A stretch of DNA of 9,548 nucleotides from Lachnospiraceae bacterium (GTDB lineage Bacteria; Bacillota; Clostridia; Lachnospirales; Lachnospiraceae). The translations under genes and the position numbers were made by a program. Position 1 is the first letter of the stretch; each line of letters starts with the position of its first letter. Positions 5,426 to 9,548 of this stretch are shown in pieces. The DNA lies in contig JAIKXK010000246.1 of assembly GCA_024684155.1 (NCBI GenBank), positions 1 to 9,548 of the forward strand, written 5' to 3'. The notes beneath the pieces were generated by a model. The model was not told the origin of the DNA, ran no database searches, and saw only the letters and a list, made by a program, of their open reading frames with translations.

Positions 5426-6106
5426 ATGTTTGGAATTATTGGTGCAATGCAGGTTGAAATCGAAGGCTTGAAAAAGTCTATGACAGATATGTCAGAAGAA
5501 GAGATTTCAGGAGTTACTTTTACAAAGGGAAAGTTATCAGGACAGGACGTTGTAGTTGCGGTATGTGGTGTTGGTAAAGTATTTGCTGCTATTTGTACAG
5601 AGGCTATGATTTTGCATTTCCATGTAGATCATGTCATTAACATTGGTGTTGCAGGATCTGTCACAGATAAACTTAAGGTATTAGATGTTGCTGTAGCTGA
5701 ATCTGTAGTACAGCATGACATGAATACCACTGCTATTGGAGATCCTTTGGGACTTATTTCCGGTATCAATAAAATCAATTTAAAAGCTGACGCAAACTTG
5801 AACAAAGCAATTTGCGATACCATGGATGAGTTAAGCGTTCATCACGAAGTAGGTACTTTAGCTTCTGGAGATTTATTTGTAGATTCACCAGAACAAAGAG
5901 AAAAAATTCATGAGCGTTTTGATGCATTAGCTGCAGATATGGAAGGCGCCAGTATCGGACAGGTTTGTTACGTAAATAAAGTACCTTTCTCCATCATCCG
6001 TTCTATCTCTGATGCAGAAGGAAGTGCTATGGACTTCTCTGAATTCTGTGAAAAGGCAGCAGAGATTTCTATCAAGGTAGTAATCGGAGCATTGCAAAGA
6101 GCGTAA
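5426..6106 (+). CDS. mtnN: 5'-methylthioadenosine/S-adenosylhomocysteine nucleosidase (MtnN/Pfs)
   Basis: 226 residues, the normal length. It hydrolyses the glycosidic bond of S-adenosylhomocysteine, methylthioadenosine and 5'-deoxyadenosine, freeing adenine; from S-adenosylhomocysteine it makes the LuxS substrate. Visible motifs in order are GAMQVEIEGL with E11, CGVGKV (47-52), NIGVAG (72-77), QHDMN (96-100), ASGDLFV (146-152), AADMEGASIGQV with M172-E173 that contact the ribose, and RSISDAEG with the catalytic D196. The family is nucleoside phosphorylase type I (PNP_UDP_1). The ATG at 5426 has AGAGGA (5413-5418) seven bases upstream. With luxS it makes the two-step S-adenosylhomocysteine detoxification and AI-2 route. 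The stop codon lies within the first unit of a 51-bp tandem duplication. Confidence 0.96.
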   Translation: MFGIIGAMQVEIEGLKKSMTDMSEEEISGVTFTKGKLSGQDVVVAVCGVGKVFAAICTEAMILHFHVDHVINIGVAGSVTDKLKVLDVAVAESVVQHDMNTTAIGDPLGLISGINKINLKADANLNKAICDTMDELSVHHEVGTLASGDLFVDSPEQREKIHERFDALAADMEGASIGQVCYVNKVPFSIIRSISDAEGSAMDFSEFCEKAAEISIKVVIGALQRA

Positions 6107-6210
6107 GAGTATAAGTATCACGGAATCGAAAGACTATTAGTGTCGTGGGACCCGTAAGAGTATAAGTATCACGGACTCGAAAGGCTATTAGTGTCGTGGG
6201 GCCCGTAAGA
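6103..6210. repeat. 51-bp tandem repeat, 2 copies plus 6 bases
   Basis: Units 6103-6153 and 6154-6204 differ at only a few positions, and 6205-6210 (GTAAGA) begins a third. The first unit starts inside the last codon of mtnN and includes its TAA. Within a unit, CACGG and TCGTG can pair, and GGGACCC / GGGGCCC is a local dyad. The array is transcribed as the 3' leader-out of mtnN before the terminator at 6239. Confidence 0.9.
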
Positions 6211-6238
6211 TTTAGTAATAATATTAGCTTGGAAATGA

Positions 6239-6278
6239 AAATGGTTCAGAAGGAATTATCCTTTTGAACCATTTTTTT
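6239..6278 (+). terminator. strong intrinsic terminator after mtnN
   Basis: AAATGGTTCAGAAGGA (6239-6254) pairs with TCCTTTTGAACCATTT (6259-6274) over 16 positions, with a single G-T pair, around an ATTA loop. The T-run 6272-6278 follows. It ends the luxS-mtnN unit. An opposing gene ends at 6356, but the A-run on the left is short, so bidirectional action is doubtful. Confidence 0.93.
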
Positions 6279-6355
6279 AATAGGATTATGAGAACTTCAA
6301 GTTATTTTAAATGATAATCGAAGCTTTTTGATAATGCTATAAAGGATAGCGTTCT

Positions 6356-7171
6356 TTATAGAGTCAGCATTCGCACTGCCCAGATAATAGTTAGGTGCAC
6401 TGGGTAGAACAGATAGAAAAACCACTTGTTGATGTTTCGTCCTTTTTTTCCATGATAAAAAAACATCAGTGGAATTACTAAAATCGCAGGAAGCTCAGAT
6501 GGAATTAAGAGAACAAGTACTGCAACCGTAGCTCCCATCATAACAAAGTAAGGAGCTTTAAATCTTTTTGCCAAATAGCAGGCGAAGATGGCTAGCGTTC
6601 CTACACTGTTATAGTCGGTCTCTAGGGTTTCGGCCACTGCACTTAATCCAACGACAACTACCACAAGGCTAATTATTTTAAGTGAAAGAAATCCACTATA
6701 AAGTTTGCCTTCTTCTCTTGCCAGGAGAATTTTATTATCGCAATAATTCATAATAGTCTCGCACAACCATATCATTAAAAATCCAAGCGTCAACGTAAAG
6801 AATACGTTTTGTGAATGAAATTCCAAAAATGTAGTAGTGGACAATGTGGCAGGAACATTGCTTTGATTAAATGCTAAGTCAAAGGGAATTTCTGAAATAG
6901 CAGAAAAGAGAAGCATTCTTTGAAAATACTTTGCCCGATTATGAGTGTAGTAAAATCCTTCCACCATTAAAAAAATAAAAATTGGAAAAGCAAATCTTCC
7001 AATATGTCGCATCATTGCATATAGATTCCACAGAAACCCCAAATTTTCTGCGTCATAATTAAAACTTAGGTATTGACCTAAATAAGCAGCGCCGATGTGG
7101 TCAATTAGCATAGTAACGATAGCAATCCATTTTAACAGGGCACCAGTTACTTCAAATCTATTTTCGTTCAT
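6356..7171 (-). CDS. TraX-family integral membrane protein
   Basis: 271 residues with about eight hydrophobic segments. The family is named after F-plasmid TraX, needed for N-terminal acetylation of pilin, and is related to membrane acyltransferases; chromosomal firmicute members are of unknown role. Family marks seen are LKWIAIVTMLIDHIG (13-27), RHIGRFAFPIFIFLMVEGF (55-73) followed by Y.HNRAKYFQRMLLFSAISEIPFDLAF (75-101), QNVFFTLTLG (121-130), YNSVGTLAIFACY (187-199), and a C-terminal KWFFYLFYPVHL (249-260). The ATG is preceded by AAGAAGG at seven bases. It is transcribed away from the 38-bp repeat array, which begins about 40 bases upstream and may hold its promoter. No conjugation genes are near, so a transfer role is unlikely; acylation of a surface molecule is a guess from the fold. 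Confidence 0.9.
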   Translation of the reverse strand: MNENRFEVTGALLKWIAIVTMLIDHIGAAYLGQYLSFNYDAENLGFLWNLYAMMRHIGRFAFPIFIFLMVEGFYYTHNRAKYFQRMLLFSAISEIPFDLAFNQSNVPATLSTTTFLEFHSQNVFFTLTLGFLMIWLCETIMNYCDNKILLAREEGKLYSGFLSLKIISLVVVVVGLSAVAETLETDYNSVGTLAIFACYLAKRFKAPYFVMMGATVAVLVLLIPSELPAILVIPLMFFYHGKKGRNINKWFFYLFYPVHLTIIWAVRMLTL

Positions 7172-7212
7172 AGAATAACCTTCTTTTGCAAGTAATCTGA
7201 GGGATAAAATAC

Positions 7213-7326
7213 TATGAGCCCCTCTTTTGAAAGTGAGTTTGTATATATATTATGAGACTCTCTTTGGTATGAAAGTTTGTATAAATATTATAAGCCCCTC
7301 TTTAAAAAGTGAGTTTTTATAAATAT
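7213..7326. repeat. 38-bp tandem repeat, 3 copies
   Basis: Three head-to-tail units of exactly 38 bp: 7213-7250, 7251-7288 and 7289-7326. Shared blocks are TATGAG or TATAAG at the start, CTCTTT in the middle, AAAGT with GAGTTT, and an AT-rich TATAAATAT end. Units 1 and 3 are closest to each other, and CTC/GAG arms allow a small imperfect hairpin in each. The array forms the upstream region of the TraX-like gene. The rest of the 333-base gap between 7172 and 7504 holds only the inverted repeat at 7403-7477. Confidence 0.88.
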
Positions 7327-7402
7327 ATAATTTCTCCTCGGCTACTTATTCTACAGTATTTTGGATGATATGCCAATGATATGTCAGAGAATGGATGAAC
7401 GT

Positions 7403-7477
7403 AAAAATCCACGGTTGCTGGACTATCCTAATATTGCTTATGGGTACAATATACAGGAGGGACAACCGTGGAATTTT
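7403..7477 (-). terminator. long nested inverted repeat, likely terminator of the fibronectin-domain gene
   Basis: CCACGGTTG (7409-7417) and CAACCGTGG (7463-7471) are perfect complements. They are flanked by AAAAT on the left and ATTTT on the right, with one extra A. Inside, ATATTG and CAATAT with TCCT / AGGA form a second stem. Read on the minus strand, it follows the stop codon at 7505 by 28 bases and ends in ATTTTT, so it fits a two-stem intrinsic terminator. The 45-base interior is unusually long for one; a small inactive element is the alternative. Confidence 0.6.
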
Positions 7478-7504
7478 ATGGGAAGAATTGGTTGGTAATG
7501 TCAT

Positions 7505-8329
7505 TTATTCATCATCGGAGTCATCTGAATCATCATCCGAGTCATCATCGGAGTCATCCGAATCATCATCGGAGTCATCCGAATCATCGTCATCATCATC
7601 ATCCGAATCTTCTGTATCATCATCAGAGTCATCCTCTGAATCAGGAAGTTTGATGGAAATTGCTTTTTCTGTTCCATAAATCTTTATCTTTTTGCTTCCC
7701 ATCTTAATTTCCTTGTATGGAGCTACTGTAACTTTGTAAGTAGTTCCGTCAGATAAATCATTGAAGGAATAAGATTTTTTCGTAGTGGTAACGCTATCGG
7801 AATCATCGCTATCCTCAGTATCCACGATAGAAACAAGGTAACCGGAAGCACCATTAACCTTTGACCACTTTACACTTAAAGAAGACTCGTCATAACTTGA
7901 ACATGTAAGTGAAGAAGTCTTATCGGGAGAAGTAAAAATCTTTAAAACAGAAGAATACTTTCCGTAAGTCTTTTTGCTACTCTTCTTATAAAAAGCACGA
8001 ATCTTTACATAGTAAGTTTTGTTTGCAGATAAATTTTTCCCTGAAGCTTTCTTTATGGTGTACTTCAGTGTAGAAGCTTTAGAGATGGATTTTGCTTTCT
8101 TAAACCCAGAACTCTTATTGGTAGAAGTATAAATTTCATATCCAGAAGCATTCTTTGGCTTCTTCCAGGAAATTGAAATTGTTTTTGCAGTAGCGTCGGT
8201 TTCTTTTACGGAAGAAACTTTGCCAGGGGTTTTTGTACCTGCTGAAGTGGTAATTGAAGGAGCTACCAAACCTCCTACTAAAAACAGACACAAAAATAGA
8301 GTTAGAATTCTTTTCTTTGATCCTCTCAT
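7505..8329 (-). CDS. secreted protein with two fibronectin type III domains and an Asp/Ser-rich acidic tail
   Basis: 274 residues. Residues 1-30 are a Sec signal peptide: RGSKKR, the hydrophobic core ILTLFLCLFLVGGLVAP, and a probable cut after TSA. Two fibronectin type III modules follow (about 36-133 and 135-227), each with the SISW/SVKW and ASGYEIY/ASGYLVS strands, a TYYVKIRA/TYKVTVAP strand, and high Lys content. Residues 230-274 are nearly all Asp, Ser and Glu (SDD and SDDD units), encoded by a low-complexity stretch at 7508-7640. No LPXTG, membrane helix or catalytic domain is visible, so it is either released or held by charge on the wall. The ATG at 8327-8329 has AGGAG seven bases upstream. 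A basic body with a polyanionic end suggests calcium or intramolecular binding; this is inferred. Confidence 0.85.
   Translation of the reverse strand: MRGSKKRILTLFLCLFLVGGLVAPSITTSAGTKTPGKVSSVKETDATAKTISISWKKPKNASGYEIYTSTNKSSGFKKAKSISKASTLKYTIKKASGKNLSANKTYYVKIRAFYKKSSKKTYGKYSSVLKIFTSPDKTSSLTCSSYDESSLSVKWSKVNGASGYLVSIVDTEDSDDSDSVTTTKKSYSFNDLSDGTTYKVTVAPYKEIKMGSKKIKIYGTEKAISIKLPDSEDDSDDDTEDSDDDDDDDSDDSDDDSDDSDDDSDDDSDDSDDE
7508..7640. repeat. low-complexity SDD-coding repeat
   Basis: Short in-frame units of TCATCG, GAGTCA and CCGAATCA type repeat here. They include two adjacent copies of a 21-base unit (about 7547-7588). On the minus strand they encode the Asp/Ser tail. Such in-frame runs often vary in length between strains. 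Confidence 0.7.
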
Positions 8330-8495
8330 ATCATTCTCCTCTCATCGATATTAAATGTACTTAAAGAATACACTTTTATAACCAAAAAGAGAATCGTCGA
8401 AATAGATAAAAAATGAGGTGATTTTTTGTAAGGTAGGGGGTCGAAAAATGGGGTGTATGAAGGATGCTGGGATATAAATGTGAAGGAGGAAGTAA

Positions 8496-8555
8496 ATGCT
8501 GACTCAAGTTAAAATAAGGGAAGGCTATACAGTTAAGAAAAGTATAATTCTATGA
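8496..8555 (+). CDS. possible 19-residue small ORF with a strong ribosome binding site
   Basis: GGAGGA (8485-8490) stands five bases before an ATG that opens MLTQVKIREGYTVKKSIIL, ending in TGA at 8553-8555. It overlaps the end of the convergent nuclease-like gene by 23 bases. I do not recognise the peptide. The 203-base gap 8330-8532 is otherwise gene-free; it has a pure A/T hairpin (AAAAAAT / ATTTTTT, about 8409-8428) and a G-rich patch (8430-8472). Chance is a fair alternative. Confidence 0.25.
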   Translation: MLTQVKIREGYTVKKSIIL

Positions 8556-9363
8556 TTTTATTTACTTCTCTATGAGTTAGAGGATAATCCTTTGTCTCAA
8601 AAGTATTAATTAAATGTATTGAGGGATAAATTCCGTTGTTGATATAATCCCTTTGCTTTTCGACAGCTCTGGATGAATATTGAATATTGTCCATAAGCCC
8701 GTTATGTTCCCAATATTTAATTGTTCGCATAGGAGAATCCATAAATGTAAAATCAGGATAAACAATAGTACCGTTTAATTCTAAGGGATATTCGTATCGA
8801 AAAGGAATCCCGTAATCATAGAGGGTGTCGGCGATTAATACTTCTGACTTAGAGCGCACATTGATTCCGGATTTTGTCTCATGGATTTTTCGCTCCGGGT
8901 GATATGGATTTGGCTCAAATGGCGCTTCCATCCATGAAAGCATTTGATCAAAACTCTCGCGGTAATACTCTTTAAGCAAGATGGGGTAATCATTGGTTTT
9001 ATGTAATAACTGTTTGAATGAATGGAAATTTTTGTCTCTTTGATGCAAGTATTGATCTATAAATGATATCTTTTCTTGAACATCTCGTAGAAGAAGTTCT
9101 TTGTATTCTCTTTGAATTAGTTGCTGTGCTTTTGGACGATTGGAATGAGGAAGAAAATTTCGTTTTCCATTTTTATCTATATACCATTTATAAAAGTCCC
9201 CGTTTTTATTACTTCTAAATATTCCTTTTGGAAGTGCTTTTATTTCTGCTTTTAATAGTTGTTCACGAGTCTTTAATTGAGAACTGATTTCGTTGATATA
9301 ATCGAGATCTACATTTAGCAAATCGTCGATGTACTTAGACATTATATTATTTTTTTTATTCAT
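8533..9363 (-). CDS. PD-(D/E)XK nuclease-like domain protein of unknown role
   Basis: 276 residues. Residues 1-45 are a helical, charged N-terminus. Residues 46-90 contain LPKGIF, a KNGDFYKWYIDKNGK hairpin and a Lys-rich helix ending KELLL, a layout typical of this clostridial family. Residues 90-160 are helical. Residues 168-260 are the nuclease-like core: VRSKSEVLIADTLYDYGIPFRYEYPL with E174, then VYPDFTF with D204, YWEHNGLMD with E219, and a following helix with K236. That E-D-E-K order matches nuclease domains appended to some superfamily 1 helicases. DNA cleavage is therefore plausible but unproven, and the usual ExK is EHN here. The ATG at 9361-9363 has AGGAG five bases upstream. No methylase, helicase or phage gene is in the window. 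It is headed by the 31-bp tandem array. I do not assign a pathway. Confidence 0.75.
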   Translation of the reverse strand: MNKKNNIMSKYIDDLLNVDLDYINEISSQLKTREQLLKAEIKALPKGIFRSNKNGDFYKWYIDKNGKRNFLPHSNRPKAQQLIQREYKELLLRDVQEKISFIDQYLHQRDKNFHSFKQLLHKTNDYPILLKEYYRESFDQMLSWMEAPFEPNPYHPERKIHETKSGINVRSKSEVLIADTLYDYGIPFRYEYPLELNGTIVYPDFTFMDSPMRTIKYWEHNGLMDNIQYSSRAVEKQRDYINNGIYPSIHLINTFETKDYPLTHREVNKIIELYFS

Positions 9364-9379
9364 ACATACTCCTTTGTTA

Positions 9380-9548
9380 ATTGAATTTGATGGAAAGTGA
9401 TTTGGATACGATTGATTTGATGGGAACTTGATATAGGTGGGATTGATTTAATGGGAACTTGATTTAAGTAGGGTTGATTTAATGGGAATTTGATATAGGT
9501 AGGATTGATTTAATGGGAACTAGATTTGGGTAGGATTGTTTTAATGGT
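9380..9548. repeat. 31-bp tandem repeat array, at least 5.4 units, continuing past the window
   Basis: Head-to-tail units of 31 bp start at 9380, 9411, 9442, 9473 and 9504, and a partial unit starts at 9535. The unit is ATTGATTTAATGGGAACTTG followed by an 11-base part like ATATAGGTAGG. The unit nearest the gene (9380-9410) is the most diverged. There are no unique spacers, so it is not a CRISPR array. It ends 16 bases before the start codon of the nuclease-like gene, so it spans that gene's upstream region. Confidence 0.92.

Noticed and set aside
6337..6361. Perfect 8-bp inverted repeat CTATAAAG / CTTTATAG as terminator of the TraX-like gene
   Set aside because: It is AT-rich, overlaps the stop codon and has no T-run directly after it on the minus strand.
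7395..7679. Plus-strand Ser-rich and His-rich frames across the end of the fibronectin gene
   Set aside because: They are the antisense reading of the Asp/Ser repeat. The minus-strand gene has a signal peptide, two domains and a ribosome binding site. The GTG at 7468 is kept only as a low-weight finding.
8401..8475. Riboswitch or G-quadruplex in the gap between the two minus-strand genes
   Set aside because: The G-runs are uneven and no conserved riboswitch core was recognised; folding was not possible here.
9380..9548. CRISPR array at the right edge
   Set aside because: Units are contiguous 31-bp direct repeats with drift across the whole unit. There are no unique spacers and no cas genes.

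Overview
The window looks like the chromosome of a low-GC Gram-positive gut or rumen bacterium, most likely a member of the Lachnospiraceae (Clostridia). The reasons are the AT-rich sequence, the AGGAGG-type ribosome binding sites, a secreted protein whose Lys-rich C-terminal module is common in that family, a VanZ-like and a TraX-like membrane protein of clostridial type, and an accessory nuclease whose motifs recur in that group. The genus cannot be read from the sequence.

Left part, + strand (1-1588): the 3' part of a large secreted surface protein (Ig-like modules, a Pro/Thr/Glu linker and a Lys-rich end), then a VanZ-family membrane protein, closed by an intrinsic terminator. Accessory island, + strand (1589-4740): two toxin-antitoxin-like modules back to back. 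The first is an HTH-DUF3990 protein (predicted ADP-ribosyltransferase fold) with a partner gene, behind a well-formed sigma-A promoter flanked by two copies of a 16-bp repeat. The second is hipB-hipA behind an extended -10 promoter with two related palindromic sites. A second, truncated copy of the 5' end of hipB is fused to the 3' end of the partner gene, and hipA is split by a single-base frameshift between its catalytic and metal-binding motifs. The island therefore appears rearranged and partly decayed.

Central housekeeping pair, + strand (4741-6278): luxS and mtnN (pfs), which act in series. MtnN converts S-adenosylhomocysteine to S-ribosylhomocysteine, and LuxS cleaves that to homocysteine and the autoinducer-2 precursor DPD. 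A 51-bp tandem duplication follows mtnN, then a strong terminator.

Right part, - strand (6356-9363): a TraX-family membrane protein, a secreted two-fibronectin-domain protein with a poly-Asp/Ser tail, and a protein with a PD-(D/E)XK nuclease-like domain. The spaces upstream of the first and third hold tandem arrays: 38 bp x 3, and 31 bp x 5.5 running off the right edge.

A theme of the window is short-period tandem duplication in intergenic DNA: 41 bp x 2, 51 bp x 2, 38 bp x 3 and 31 bp x 5.5, all imperfect. The best candidates for something not well described are the HTH-DUF3990/partner module with its operator pair, the hipB fragment fusion, and the nuclease gene headed by the 31-bp array. 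No tRNA, rRNA, CRISPR array or complete insertion sequence was seen.
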